Positions 10,503 through 23,337 of a stretch of 64,000 nt of DNA are shown here, piece by piece. The DNA is from Proales similis (Eukaryota > Rotifera > Eurotatoria > Ploima > Proalidae). Below the pieces are notes generated by a model. It did not search any database, was not told the DNA's origin, and saw only the letters and a list, made by a program, of their open reading frames with translations. The position numbers and the translations under genes are program-made. The stretch's first letter is position 1. Each line of letters begins with the position of its first letter. The stretch covers positions 62,001 to 126,000 of the forward strand of contig JAGVRJ010000003.1 of assembly GCA_019059635.1 (NCBI GenBank), given 5' to 3'.

Positions 10503-10508
10503 AATAAA
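10503..10508 (+). terminator. Polyadenylation signal of fusion gene B
   Basis: AATAAA, 160 bases after the stop. The remaining 10509-10961 is AT-rich and holds no gene that I can see. Confidence 0.45.
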
Positions 10509-10961
10509 AAGCGTTTGCTTCTGGCTAGTTAAGTTATAAGGCCCAAATAAAAATACTAGAGCTTCAAAGCGATCGCCAATCACCAGCTAAATTGGCCATT
10601 TCAAGAACTAGAATTTCGAATGAAGCTAACAGCCTCAAACCTTATTATTGGATCATCTCTATCAAGCTAGGCCTATTCAGAATTTTTAAATTTATTTGGC
10701 TGTTAAAATAAGACTTTTTGGTCTCGCATCGGTCGGCATTGGCATGTAGTTAAGTATTTAACTACCACGTAGTCGTCGATCGAAGAGCTGATAAAAATTA
10801 AAATTTTAAGTTTTTTCCGCAATATCGAATCGGTTTATGCACGAAAATTTCAACATTTGCTCGGTCTCAGTTCAACTGGTTTATCCAAACTAAAATCTAA
10901 ACCATCTGGTTTCGTGGCAAGTTAAGTCGAGAGTTGGTATATTTTGAAGCAAATAATCAAT

Positions 10962-12635
10962 ATGGAAAAGTTTTCATATGATCTCTTGAAAATCGGATCG
11001 AACATTATTGTCGATGGTGCAAACCAAGTAGGTCAAGTCCACAATGAGGCTTTTTCAGATAAATTCCATGGTTGTATAGAATGCTTCTGGACCGGTTAAG
11101 TTTTCAACCTGTTTGAGTGATTTTGACGAATTATTACTGAAGAGATGGCACGGTCTAATGGATCTTGGATCGTTCAAGTATACTCTCTACGATCCGTTGC
11201 CTTCAAAATGTCTCGGGGGCGCGTATAACTTTGTTGTGCAGGTAAGAGGGCACAAACGATCAGCCAAATATTAATTTTTGTAAAGAAGCTCCACTCAGCT
11301 TAACGAAAATCGATATATTCAAAAAAGAAAAGCTGAATTCCACCAAGTCTCATTGAGGCATCCATTCAGTGCAGAAAAATTTAACTTTTCCAAAGTCAAT
11401 GACCAAAAAGAGGTGGCTTAATCAATCAAGTTTTGAAGCTTCTAGAATCGATTGAATGTTAATTAAATTCTTGAAGGTCATTTTCAAACTTGAAAACTTG
11501 GATCATGCAGCTAACGATCAGGTCAGTCTTTGTCTATTGGAAAAGAGCTCGAAACACTCAAATTTCTTTCAACTCACAGGACAATTATCTTCTCATAAAT
11601 AACAGTCCGATTGAGCTTGGCCACTCATTACTTGTACCTGGACGAAACAAAGGGCAGAATCAAGTAAGAAATAAATTTCAATCCAAGTGACACCATTTGT
11701 TTTATTTTTGTCTTCAAGGTTTTAAATGTTGAAGCAATAAGTCTTACAATAGATATGGCTTTGCTTAGTTCAAGCGACCTGCTGTTCGGCTTTAACAGTC
11801 TCAACGCTCACTCGTCGGTGAATCACTTGCACATTCAGCTCTACTATCTTGATCAGCTACGCAAGAGCTTGGAAAAGCCGGAATGGGGAATTCTGCCGCT
11901 ACAGAATCTTCGAGTAGGCACCATAAATACTTCCATCGGCTGCCGTGACTATCTCGAAATTGAATGTAGAAAGCTCAAAGGATGAGCAAACATTTGTGGT
12001 CAATCAAAGACACCTATTTCTTTCCTGGATTTGCACTTCAGCTGAATGACTTTTCCAACGATCGCCAACAATTTGCCAAGTGAATCTGACTTTCATAAAA
12101 GCCCGCTATTGCGCTTGACGCTTATTCAAATAATTGAAGAGCCTGCGATTCTCTCATTCATTGCCTACATTCATTGGACGTACCGCACAATATAGTGATG
12201 ATAAAGGCATTTGAATTTCGGGAAAATGAGCCAGACGATTGTGAGCCAAGATCGCTGACTCTAAAATGCTTCGTGTGGCCAAAGAAACCAGATTTTGGTA
12301 ACTTATTACTGTTAATTAGTAGACTAGTATGGTAAGGCTCAAAGACCAAACTCAAAGATCTGCCGGCCGATGAAAATCTCTTTGGATTCGCCATGTGTGA
12401 GCTCTCAGGACATTTTCTTCTTCCTGGTGAGTAAAACCCAAGCAATTTACCTGAATTGCTTTTTTATTCGAATTACCTCCCCCATTACCCTCTCTCAACT
12501 CCAAACTTTGAAGAAAAGAGCTTTTACGAGGAGATAAGCGAAGAGCAAATTTTAGCTCGGGCCAAAGAGTGTCAGCTTGACTCGGATTCTTTTGAAAATA
12601 TTCAACGTCAATTTTCAAATTTAGTTCTTGAATAA
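10962..12635 (+). CDS. GDPGP1: GDP-D-glucose phosphorylase 1
   Basis: HIT-superfamily enzyme that phosphorolyses misformed GDP-D-glucose to glucose-1-phosphate and GDP. The encoded pieces line up in order with the GDPGP1 family: DKFHGCIECFWT (exon 1, ATG 10962), GSFKYTLYDPLPSKCLGGAYNFVVQ, LNENRYIQKRK plus FNFSKVNDQKE, NYLLINNSPIELGHSLLVPG, and the catalytic block LLFGFNSLNAHSSVNHLHIQ with the HxHxQ motif near 11820-11850. Then come FPGFALQLNDF, a CFVWPKK segment, and ADENLFGFAMCELSGHFLLP near the end. There are about nine small introns. The border between 11090 and 11145 and those around 11905-12010 did not resolve cleanly by hand, so the exact protein is uncertain. The TAA stop lies inside an AATAAA (12631-12636). 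Confidence 0.82.
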
Positions 12636-12911
12636 ATGTCATAGGAAGCGCTGTTAAGCAATCTTGTTAATCTAGCATTCAGATGCAACTTGCTGAACGA
12701 TAATAAGACGATTCTTGCATTTTAATCGGCTGACCTTTAAGAAGTTGGGCGGCCTATCAAGTTGATTAGAACAATATTCAAAATTGACGTGAGACAAAAC
12801 AGCTTCAGTGATAAAAATTGAAATTCTTTGAGAAAGTTGAGGCGGCAGTAAAATAAATCTCGGCTGATGTTGATAGATAAAAGATTGGATTGGTTTAAGG
12901 TCTGATCGAAC

Positions 12912-14939
12912 TTAAGAAGATGCGCTGACTTCCTCCACTTGCTCAGGTTCTTCTGGTTTGACGCGAAACAACCATTGAATTGATGATGCCAATTTGTCTT
13001 GAGCGATTTGATCAATTATTAATGAAGGCCTGAAACATTACATAAATGATCTCGATCAATCTTACCTGTCAGAGAGAAGCTCTTTTTGTAGTAGACAAAC
13101 GGGAAGTAATAGATGAGGCCGGATAGCGCAAATAGAACTGCGGCCAAATGGCCCCAATTCGGGTCCGATAGTGAGACGCCGATCAGAAGAAATGAAAAGA
13201 GAGTGACTATGATCGGTATGAAAATAGGCAGCTTGAGTTTTTGCAGATTAAGATTAGGGTCGAGCTGAGCGGCAAGTGGTAATTTGCAAACCTCAAAATG
13301 ATAAGTATGGCCCAGTCCGCTCACTTCGGACCCAAACAAGTGCTTCCTTCTTCTCAACACAAACAAGCAGATCAAGTTCAATGCGTAAAACGTCCAAATA
13401 ATGAATATGAAGAAATCGAGTAGAACGTAGATGTTGGAGACGAGAATCATTGCCAAGGCGATGATTGCCTAAGCCGGTAAAATTAAAAAATGTTGGCCGA
13501 GTGACTGCTGGGAGGTTCATTTACGGTCAAGACTATTGAGACTGAAGGCGTGAAAAAATCAACGCTAATCATAGCCAAAACTGCCGGGAGATTGCCGTCT
13601 CGAGCGCCCGCATACGTGATTCTAGCAATTGAAAGCGTATTAATTAAAGATTGAATCGCAATGAATGGTTCTGCGAACCTGGTGTTGCACAAGAACAATA
13701 CGAGACAAGATCCATAGTTTGAGATGAAGACTGAGAACAAGATCACAATCGGTAGAAATCCGAGGCCAGATTTTTTGGCCCAAGTCTTGGAAGCGTGAAT
13801 TTAGAGCAAATCCAACTTGTGAGCTTAAGAAAGTAGGATGTGTACCAGTGCGACTGCAGTGCTGGAGAGCATTTCTTCCGGATTCAGAAGAGTCAAGTAA
13901 GAGATGTTAACCATCACGTACAATGCGATGATCAGGACAAGACTGACCAAGATCGAGAGCAGAATGTTTCTGGCCGATTGAATCAAAGCATTAGCTGAAT
14001 GAAGAGAGCTGATTATTGGGTGCGAGTCACCTGCGCGGATTTTTAATCTCCTCGACTACGGTGTTGACCGAGAACCAGCCATCGTAAGAAAAGAGTGCCA
14101 AGTAGAGCGAGGTGGCCCATTTGGATGGCGATGTGGTGCTGCGTTCAAAGTCTGGCCTTAGATTTTCGGTATTTCCTGTTTAATCGTGTTCATTGGCAAA
14201 GTCAATTAAGTGTTTTTCGAAAATAAGTGTAAAGTCGAAATGAAACCTTTTATGAGAAAATAGACTCCGAGGACTGTGATCAAAGCGAGTGCAGCTGTTT
14301 TTCCGAAACTGAACACATTTGTGATGCGTGAAGTCCATTTGACACTGAGCAAGTTGATGAATGCAGAGCTGACTAAACAGCTCAAACGTTACTTGGTACT
14401 ATTCTATGGAATGTGCGAAGTGCTTGCCTATAATGAACGCCGCTACGCCAACGACGACGGTGCGATTAATATTTTTGTCATCGATGAACGTTTTGGTGAA
14501 GTATTCTCCGCTGGTCAGAGCAATAACTGCAATCGAGCCGGGCGTGATGGCAAAAGTGCTAAGCCAGCAGCTAATAAAGGCGGGCATGTTGCCCATTCGA
14601 TGCAGAGGAGCAAATGCAGCCTGAAGGTAAGCGTAGCCGGCGCCTTAAAATCCCAAATCTGCTAAGAGGGAGGCAGGGCAAGGAATGCTTGCTTGGTTTA
14701 CCGGCCTTGGGCACAAGTGAAGCAAGCTCGACAAAGCAGAGAGCGCTCAGAATCGACACTAGGCCTGCAATCACCCAAACGCAAAGAGTGCTAGACACTG
14801 ACGAAAGCTGGCCAAGCACGCCGCTTGGCGTGATGAATATGCCGGAGCCAATTATGGTGCCCAGAATGATGAAGACTCCATCGGTAAGGCCTAGGACTCG
14901 TTGAAGTCTGACCGCCTCGTGGTGCTCTACTTCGGCCAT
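12912..14939 (-). CDS. Amino-acid transporter, SLC7 light-chain (LAT) family
   Basis: Twelve-helix exchanger of the APC superfamily, the light subunit of heteromeric amino-acid transporters. Exon 1 starts at 14939 and encodes RVLGLTDGVFIILGTIIGSGIFITP, i.e. TM1 with the unwound GSGIF substrate motif, then TM2 to VPKAG. Later exons give GYAYLQAAF, a TM3-4 block (NMPAFISCWLSTFAITPGS), a TM6 block with LFSYDGWFSVNTVVEEIKNP, NILLSILVSLVLIIALYVMVN, and ARDGNLPAVLAMI. TM9-12 end in PNWGHLAAVLFALSGLIYYFPF. The last intron is best read with the acceptor before ACAAATTGGC, giving the typical tail DKLASSIQWLF...PEEPEQVEEV and a TAA at 12912. The VVEEIKNP motif and overall order favour LAT1/2, y+LAT or b0,+AT types rather than CAT-type SLC7; the exact substrate class is open. 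Confidence 0.85.
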
Positions 14940-16109
14940 TGGCGTTTGAGATCGCTTTCTAAGTCTGGATGAAATTGACTTTGTTTTCGAAGCAACTTTT
15001 AACTTGCGTCAAGTTTATTCAACGCCGCTTTTTGAACCGAAAGCCCATGTAACCAGTTAGACAATGCTTGGCTAAGATGCATATCTCGCGAGACCGTCGC
15101 CTAATTTACGACGCACTAAACAAACTGAATTGAACAACATTCGCAACCTTTGCCGCTTTTGCTGCATTTCTACCGGCCAAATGTCTTCGAAGTTGTTCGT
15201 TTCTAGCATAGTCATCATTCTTGTGCTTTCTATTTCGGTTGCCTCTATCCTTCTCTTCTAATATCCTATGCCCTGGCTGCCCTGCGCTTGATTCCAATCG
15301 ATCTTGACTCCAAATTATGCCACAAAAGCACGGCCTCTCGGAACCGGAGAAGATTCCATAACTTTATGATAATAATTCGCCATTTCTATCTTGGAGCGTG
15401 CTCATCAGGATTCAAGCGCCTTTCAGAACAGACCAGTCCACGTGGTTTGATAGGGAGAAAATAATTATTCTAAGGGTCGAGTCAAAGAGTTCAAATCAGC
15501 TATGCTTTGATTTAGGCTCGATACTATTTGCTTCGATGCAAAGTACGAGGGGTGTTGGCAAATGCTGTTTGATTGTCGTTGTTGAATGCTAAACGACGGC
15601 GGCGGCGGCAAGCATCTAATAGCGATGAAGACCAATGAGCGATGATGAATGAAAAGCCAGAGATGCAGAATGAGAGAAGGTAAGGGATTGAGAGAACAAA
15701 ATAAAAGTGGAGAACAAGCGGCGCATTCATAGAAAATAGAGGTGGAGAGAAAGAGAGAGAGAGAGAGAAGGAGAAAAAAAGAAATTCTCTAAACAAACTT
15801 TGTCGAATTGAATAACAAAACAAGACGCGCGCATGCTCATAAACGTATGCGATAAATAGCGAAACAGAGAAGGTGGCAAGAGAGGTGAAGAGAAACTTGA
15901 AGCCTTCTCTAATGCTAATATAATTGAACGGTGCGTTCAGGTGCGGTTGTATTCTAAAATTTGAAGCGAAAACAAGCCACTAGTTTATTAAGGCGTCCAA
16001 GGTCCGTAAACATTTGTGGCAAATATTTGAGATCAGACGATTTGCATAAGCGAGCCCAATTAAGCCACACGGACTCGGACAAACCTATCAGATCGGTCCG
16101 ATTGAGTTG
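14940..16109. other. Intergenic region with GA-rich tract
   Basis: Divergent spacer of about 1.2 kb between the SLC7 gene (-) and the ankyrin gene (+). No convincing coding exon. It contains a GA-rich low-complexity tract at about 15737-15781, which creates chance open frames on the other strand. Confidence 0.5.
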
Positions 16110-19100
16110 ATGACGATGAGGTCCAAGGAGCGTCGACTGCTTAGAGCCTGCAAGAGGTGTGACCTGAGGGGCGTTCAGGTTGGTCACCCGACGGCTTGAC
16201 TCAACGCCTACTCTCATCTCCCTTCTCATTCAGGAACTTGTCTGTGGGTCACAAACACGACGCGCCATCATCAACTTCGACATCGATTGCCGCGAGCCTA
16301 AATTTCTCATGACACCGCTTATGATCGCTTGCATAAAAGGCAGCCGTGAAATTGTCCTCTGCTTGGTATCTCATGGCGCCCAGCTGAACGCTCGCGACCT
16401 AAAAGGGTTTGTGAACTTTCTTTCTTTGTTTCTTGAGTTGACTTGAGTGAATTAACGAACGGTCTGTTCAGCAACACTCCGCTTCATCTGGCGTGTATAA
16501 AAGAACGCTTTCACGTAATCGATGCATTAATTCAGAGCCGGGCTGACTTGAACGCGGTCAATCTAGCCGGCTGGAACAGCCTGATTGCGGCTGTAAATCA
16601 TTTCTCTGATCAGAATTCAGTCATGCTTTTACTTTTACTGCAGGCAAGAACTTAAATCAGAGCTCAAGCCGGCTTTCTATTTATTCAACTAAACTTAAAG
16701 ACTGGAGTAAACCTGAGACATAGAGACAATGCTGGCCAAAACTGTATTGACCATGCGGTAAGGCGACGTCGTCTGAGTAAGGCATTGCTCACTTGCTCTT
16801 GCTGAGATATCTATTGGCTGACTGATTAAAAGATGCTCTTCGAGTAATACTAAACTTCGAACCGGCCATGAGCGAGGAGAGTTTAAGAGCATTGATTCAC
16901 GCTTCGGCCGGAGCACAGCTTCCAACTGTGCTGCTGCTTTTAAATTTCGGGGTCGATCCGAATCAAATTGAAAAGCATAAAGGCACTGGGCCTCTTCATG
17001 AAGCAGTCAGATATGAGGATACGCGTCATCACTCAGTTTCGACCAATCGGCTCAAAGTTGTCCAGTATCTGGCAAGTTTCGGAGCCGATCCAGAAAGAGC
17101 GAACAAACGGGGCGAGGTGAGCTCTTAACAATTAACATTCAGTTGATTAATTTGATTTGCAAGTTTCCATTTTCAGACTCCGATTCAAATCGTGAGTCTG
17201 AAGGGTTCATGTAATGTTCAACATCTGATAGACGCCATGAGAAGTATGAGAAACTGAGATCAAATTATTCAACATAAATGAATATTAGAATTTTGCAGAG
17301 TTCTATCAGCCTCCATGGCAAAGGCCGAAACTGGTTGCGTCTCACCCAAGTGCCGCGCATCAAATTGAACTGCCTCTGATACGGCCCAAGCTGAACTGGA
17401 CAAGGGACGATCGGCGCTTTTGCTCGACATTTCAGTTGGCACATGTTGGCAACTCGGTGCTCAGTTTGATAGACGGTTCTATTTACTTGTCGTGAAAACC
17501 AAACTCGACTTTACTAACTGTGAGTATAAATAGGCGATTTAGACACAACCTGGTCTCTATCAGGCAAGTCACTCAATTGGGTCGTATTTGACTTGAAATG
17601 TGAGCACATTGTGAGCAAACTTCGAATCTACTGCTGGTGAGCATCTTTGCCCACACTCGCTTGAGGGAAACGTTCGAACGAGATTTGTTTTAAGCGTAAA
17701 TGAACAGCTGCCCAGTGAATGCTATTTGCAAGCTTCCAGTAGCCCAGAGTAATTTTCTCAGAGCCTTCTTTAAAAAACTTGATCTCAATGATGATTATAG
17801 GGGGCCGTGGAGCTGTATTCACTCTTTCGATCGACGCATGCTGGGAAGACGCATGAGCGTCGGCTCGCTCGAGTTGACCAATTTCTATGTGCTAGCTCGC
17901 TACTGGCGTTTGGTGGTTGTAATTTCCGACCCAAATGAGAGCGTTTCGTTGCGAGGAGTTGAATTCTACGGCTATGACTATCGAATCAACAAACTGCTGT
18001 TGGACATGGGCCTCATCGATTATGAGCTTTTGTTGGCCGAGAATGTAAAGTCTAAGTGACCAGTAAATCGGGCATTGGTTTGCCAATTAAAAACGTATTT
18101 TTCAATTCAAAAGGACCTCAATCAATTGGATGCTCTGATGAACTGCACTTATGATCAGTTTGAGAAATTGGTTGGTTTCCTCGTTTCGAAAACCAAAGAA
18201 AGAGAATTGGAAAAGTGAGAATATTATTTAGAAAATTGCCAACAAATCGGATGAGCATCGGCTATGGAATTTCATTCTCGAATTTCAGAAACGAGGTGAG
18301 AATCGAGCATCGAATCAAAAGCGAAAAAAAATAATGGCCGTCAAAAACAAAGTTCGTCCGATAAGAAAGATAGAATGGTTCAACGAGCCGCCAATCTATG
18401 CAAAGCAAGGCGCACCAGTGCCTGCTTTCAGTGTAATTAGTTCGGCCATGATCACCGATACACTTCAGCTAGTCTGTCATGGTAATTAACGAAATTGAAG
18501 CATTTGAGTAAACTCGGCCTTATTTGGTTTTGTGGCTCAACAGGCGGCGGAATTTTGGGCGGAGAGACTTGCGTTGATTTAGAATCGGAAAATATAAACG
18601 ATCCGTCAATGGCTATTTTTCGTCACGTGATCTTTGCCAACCGTAAGATGAAAAAATCCAAGCGACGAAACTTGAGAACTTGAGCCTTAAAGCTATCGCA
18701 TTTTAGCCGGAAAGTTTACAATCGAGGTACGTTCCCAATTCGATTCCAGTATCAGTCTGTTCTCGCCCCCCATTCAAGTTTGTGAGTGTTTATGTTGTTT
18801 TTAAAGTCAAATCGTATGTTTTTACTGGAATTTTCTTGCAAAGTAAAAGCCAGAGAGTACGATTCACTTTTTGGGGAATCTTCGTTCTCACCCGCGGCTG
18901 CAAAAAAAATCGAAGACTCTGATGATGAACTGGTCGCAGATTGCTACAATACAGTCAACTTCTCGAATCGAACATTGAATCTCAAAATAAACAAGTGGCT
19001 TAGTAGATCCGAGAGCAACCTAGCAAAGCCACAACAGCAGCTGCAGCAAGAAGAAGAAGAAGAAAGGACACGCCGGCAAATTGAAAATGAGAATGTGATT

Positions 19101-19964
19101 TTTAAGAGAGTTCCTTGGCCCGCACATACAAGAAACAAGTCACCTCCGTCGTCAGCATCGCCGACACCATCAAGAAACGTTGAAGTAAAAAGTCCTGCGC
19201 AGCGGGAGTTTGAGACGCAGAGCTTAACAATCGATTTGAGCGAGGAGACCGGCTCAGTGAATTCAAAGGAGCAGCTGCTTGATGGCTATGAGGCTAGAGT
19301 GCGAGTTAAGGCAACTTCACCTAGCAACACCTCGACCAAATCGCTTAGGGCCACTCTTATTAGCTTGTCTTCTAATTTTGATGAAAAACAAAATGGAACT
19401 AGCTCAAACAGAAGGGAAAATAGCGCCAGAGTAGAAAAAGTAGAAAAGGAAATGGTCGAAAGAGCTCGAGGCATAGCAGCACCGGTCGCGACTATCTCAC
19501 CTGAACAAAGTCAATCGCCGCCACCAGCACCTCCTCCTCCCCCTCCTTCTCTGCCGCCGCCGCCACCGCCACCGCCACCTCAGCTACTGCTTCTATCGAG
19601 TCCATTTTTGCAAAATTTCTTCAAAAATAATGAGGAGGAGATAGGGCGAGAGGTTCGCGATAAGCAGCCTGGTTTACTTAAATTTCAAAAGATTGCTACA
19701 CCCAAAGCATTTAATGCGCCAAAAATGAGCTTGAAAGAAGAGCTAGAGAAAAAGTTGGCCGCGATCAGAGAGAAAAATGGACTGAACACAATTGAGCCGG
19801 AATCAAATGGAATTTACAAATTTCGACCTGAACCAGAGCAGAAGATAGACGAAGGTAAAGAGTTGAATCGAAACGACACATTCACCTCCAAAGCCAAACG
19901 AGCCCTGGATCAGTACAAAACATCCAAACAGCGAACCAGCTCTAAGTCCGACTCTATGAATTAA
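16110..19964 (+). CDS. Ankyrin-repeat / discoidin-like / SAM-like protein
   Basis: Multi-exon gene. The start ATG at 16110 gives MTMRSKERRLLRACKR, then exon 16110-16178 joins to 16234. Visible domains: five or six ankyrin repeats (TPLMIACIKGSREIVLCLVSHGA, TPLHLACIKERFHVIDALIQSRADLN, GPLHEAVR...RLKVVQYLASFGADP). Next is an F5/8-type C (discoidin) module with LIDGDLDTTWSL, WVVFDL, LPSECYLQASSSPEGPWSCI (the last joined over an intron ending near 17800) and ARYWRLVV...LRGVEFYGYD. A SAM-like helical block follows (LLLDMGLIDYELLLAENVKDLNQLD), then a beta-rich domain around 18300-18790. The last exon (to TAA 19962-19964) is disordered, with oligo-Q/E, oligo-proline at about 19515-19585 and a short coiled coil. 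I do not recognise a named family with this order. It is probably an intracellular scaffold. Confidence 0.7.
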
Positions 19965-20028
19965 CAATTCAGGCCTAAAACACTTTTTGTACGAAAACCA
20001 GTTTGTTAACAGATGGAAATTCGAAAAG

Positions 20029-20034
20029 AATAAA
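20029..20034 (+). terminator. Polyadenylation signal of ankyrin/discoidin gene
   Basis: AATAAA 65 bases after the stop. The rest of 19965-20434 is the promoter and 5' leader zone of the next gene. Confidence 0.5.
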
Positions 20035-20434
20035 AACTGCAGGAATCAGCTTTGATTGCATTTGGTATGAGTGAGAGAAATGAAGGTCAGAATGTCAGAA
20101 TGAGAGCAATTTGTGAATTAAAACCTAGAAGGGATGGCCGCATAAAGACGATGAAAAGGTCTGAGACGAACGCGAGGCGAAAAAAGCTTTAGTTTTGCAA
20201 TCTGCGTTTGGAATAATTCAAGAGTTGGATGCGGCTAAAGAGGTTGAGTGAAAGCGATTTGATGCAGTTAGCTTTGCGTGGTGAGCAGAGTTCGACATCT
20301 AACGCTTAGCGCGCATTGCTTCTCTCGCTTATGTATTACTCGGCTTGGCTTCGACTCAGCAAGCAACTTGAGACCTTGGTCGCCTTTTAACTTTGGTCTT
20401 CCTTCTGTCTAGACGCTCTAGAGCAAAACCGAGC

Positions 20435-22131
20435 ATGGCATTCACCACTAGATCGGCGGGCAAATTCGCCAAGAACTTGAAGAAAGGGGTGAGTGCCACA
20501 CGCCGACATAGACTTGTTGCATAACGTAGTTTTTTCTTACTTTACTCACTCTTCTTACTTTTCTTAGCTCATTTTGCCCTCACGATTGGCCAACACTTCG
20601 CCATCGTACCAGCAGTTGCTTAGCAGTGTCCCTGAGACTCGAGTGACCACATTGTCGAATGGTCTCCGAGTGGCTACCGAGGACTACGGTTTCCCAACTT
20701 GCACCGTAAGTATTCAAGACTAGCAAACTTGCAAAAAGACGAGTAGTCACTGATTTTGAACATGCATGTTGAATCTCTCAGGTCGGTATCTGGATCGATG
20801 CAGGCAGCCGATTTGAGACCGAGAAGACGAACGGCACTGCTCACTTTCTGGAGCATATGGCTTTCAAGGGAACCAAAAGACGAAGCCAAATTGACTTGGA
20901 GCTTGAGGTTGAGAACATGGGAGCTCATCTGAACGCTTATACCTCGCGCGAACAGACCGTCTACTATGCCAAGGCGTTCAGCAAGGATTTGCCCAAGGCG
21001 GTCGATATCTTGTCGGACATTCTTCAAAACAGCACCCTTGGAGAAGCCGAGATCGAGCGAGAGCGTGGCGTCATTCTCCGCGAGATGCAGGAAGTTGAGA
21101 ACAACCTCCAGGAGGTTGTATTTGATCATCTGCACGCCACCGCTTTCCAAGGAACTCCTCTGGGCCGCACCATTCTTGGCCCGACTGAGAACATCAAGTC
21201 GATCAACGCCAAGGATCTGCGAGACTACATCAACACTCACTACCGAGCTCCTCGAATGGTGCTTGCTGCTGCTGGCGGAGTCGATCACGACGAGCTGGTC
21301 AAGTTGGCCGAAAAGCACTTTGGCTCATTGAAGGCTGAGACCAACACTGATGCCCAAGCTCTTCAACCGTGCCGATACACTGGCAGTGAGATCCGAGTGA
21401 GAGATGACGACATTCGCTTGGCGCACATCGCCATTGCTGTCGAAGGCACTTCATGGAGCGATGCTGACACCATCCCGCTGATGGTGGCCAGCACTCTGTT
21501 GGGTAGCTGGGACCGATCGATGGCCGCCGGTGGAAACGTTGGCAGCCGATTGGCTCAGAAAAGCGCTCAACACAACTTGTGCCACAGCTTCCAGGCATTC
21601 AACACTTGCTATGCCGATACCGGTCTTTGGGGCGTCTACTTTGTCACCGATCGACTCAAGGTCGATGACTTCCTCATCAGCTTGCACGAGGAATGGTTAG
21701 TTGAGCATAAAACTGCTTTTAAGCTGTAGACTTGAATAATATTTGATCGTCAAAAAAGGGTTCGACTATGTGCCACAGTGACAGAGAGCGAAGTTGCGCG
21801 AGCCAAGAATCTGCTGCGCACGAACATGCTCTTGCAGTTGGATGGCACCACTCCGATTTGCGAAGAGATCGGTCGACAGCTGTTGGTCTACAACCGACGA
21901 TTGCCTCTTCATGAGCTCGAGGAGCGAATCGAAGCAGTCAACGCCAACGTCATTAGACAAGTCTGCATGAAGCACATTTACGATAAGTGTCCGGCCATTG
22001 CTGCAGTCGGTAAGTGTCAAAACACCAGAAAGCATCAAATGCAGTTGTTGATCTTGCGAAATCAAGGCCCTGTCGAGCAGCTGCCAGACTACAACCGAAC
22101 TCGCGGCAGAATGTGGTGGGTCAGAATCTAG
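20435..22131 (+). CDS. PMPCB: Mitochondrial processing peptidase beta subunit
   Basis: Catalytic M16 metalloprotease subunit that removes presequences from imported mitochondrial proteins. Five exons: 20435-20488, 20568-20705, 20782-21695, 21759-22009 and 22067-22131. The first exon encodes a short basic, amphipathic presequence ([18 protein letters not shown]). Exon 3 carries the inverted zinc motif HFLEH in [13 protein letters not shown], the companion glutamates downstream ([19 protein letters not shown]) and [15 protein letters not shown]. Exon 4 begins [18 protein letters not shown], as in other beta-MPPs. The product of about 473 residues is the normal length. Codon use is GC-richer than in most neighbours, consistent with high expression, and makes long chance frames on the other strand. 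Confidence 0.95.
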
Positions 22132-22277
22132 AAGTGTCGAGCCGAACTAGGACTTTGCCTGTTCAATTATTCAACTAACCAAGCAACCACCCGCTCTTTT
22201 CTCTATCTTCTTCTTTAACCAGACTGAGTAGCGACTGTTTTTGTTCACACAGCCAGCAAGCCAGCCGATTAAACAAA

Positions 22278-22283
22278 AATAAA
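22278..22283 (+). terminator. Polyadenylation signal of PMPCB
   Basis: AATAAA, about 150 bases past the PMPCB stop, facing the convergent PPIL1 3' end. Confidence 0.5.
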
Positions 22284-22507
22284 AAGCAAAACCACGCTCG
22301 TGATCAACTTAATTATGAGACAATATATTATTAAATCGGTCGCTCGAAAGTTTAAGTTTTCCCGTTCATTAATTCAATAAAAATCGGCTTGAATTTGGCT
22401 CGGTAGGAGACTACCGATTTTTGAGAAGCGATTCCCTCAAGTTAGTGGGGGGAAGACTGATATGAGAACGATGAGATAACAAACTTGAGAAAGAGCTTAA
22501 GTTCAGC

Positions 22508-22513
22508 TTTATT
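22508..22513 (-). terminator. Polyadenylation signal of PPIL1
   Basis: TTTATT on + (AATAAA on -), about 60 bases past the PPIL1 stop codon. Confidence 0.55.
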
Positions 22514-22571
22514 CAACAAGAGCCAGAAAATGTAATGTTCAAGTCCAAGAAAGCAGAAGATGGGCTAGTAG

Positions 22572-23337
22572 CTAAGTAGGCGTTATATAGGCTTTGATTA
22601 TTTTTACATCTTCGATCGGTCTGTCGTTTTTGTCTGTTTGAACTAAACCGATTCTCTGGACCAGTCTCATGCCAGATGTGACTCGACCGAATATGGCGTG
22701 TTTGCCATTGAGCCAGTCACAAGGCGCCAGTGTTATGAAGAACTGGCTGCCGTTTGTGTTGGGGCCTGCGTTGGCCATTGAGAGAATTCCGGCGCCTTTA
22801 GTTGAATAGTTTAACTTAACAATTGAGGATGGTTTAATGATGAACACTACTCACCAGTATGGCGTAGGTCGGGATGAATCTCATCTCGAAAAGTTTTTCC
22901 ATAAATCGACGCTCCACCTCGTCCAGTTCCTTTTGCCAGAGAAATAAATTCAACTTTGGCCAGGAGAAAGTCAATTCAAATCCATACCAGACGGATCGCC
23001 TGTTTGAATCATAAAGTCCGTAATGACGCGATGAAATTTACAATCTGGGCGCAAACGAGGCTGAAAATTAGTATTTGACACTCATTTTTGGAATGCTTGA
23101 TTACCGTTGTAATAGCCCCTCCTTGCGAGTTCAGCGAAATTTCGGCAAGTTTCGGGTGCATGATTCCAGTAAAGCTCTACCACAATGGGACCCATACTTA
23201 AGACGGAAGTTTGAATGAAAGTGATAATCGTCTGTAAACAAGGTACTAAGGGAATTCGCCCACTCTTACGTAGTCTCAAGGGTCACCATTGGAGGCTGCC
23301 AACTACTTGGTGGAATCGAATTTGAATTTGCAATCAT
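22572..23337 (-). CDS. PPIL1: Peptidyl-prolyl isomerase PPIL1 (spliceosomal cyclophilin)
   Basis: Cyclophilin-fold prolyl isomerase that is part of the activated spliceosome, bound to SKIP. Five exons join exactly in phase: 23337-23270, 23196-23105, 23044-22988, 22929-22855 and 22795-22572. The N-terminus ([18 protein letters not shown]) is the PPIL1-specific lead-in. Core motifs follow: [40 protein letters not shown] (catalytic Arg in FHR), [27 protein letters not shown] and [12 protein letters not shown]. It ends [17 protein letters not shown]. Length is about 171 residues, as in the human protein. Every motif of the active site is intact. Confidence 0.93.

Noticed and set aside
12158-13015. 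Minus-strand frames over the GDPGP1 3' end
   Set aside because: The + strand frames give conserved GDPGP1 segments there; the minus frames end without splice logic. The frame at 12737-13015 is partly the SLC7 C-terminal exon read in the wrong phase.
15737-15781. GA-rich tract as a regulatory GAGA element
   Set aside because: It looks like ordinary simple-sequence DNA; similar GA/CT runs occur in most large gaps here and nothing ties this one to a promoter.
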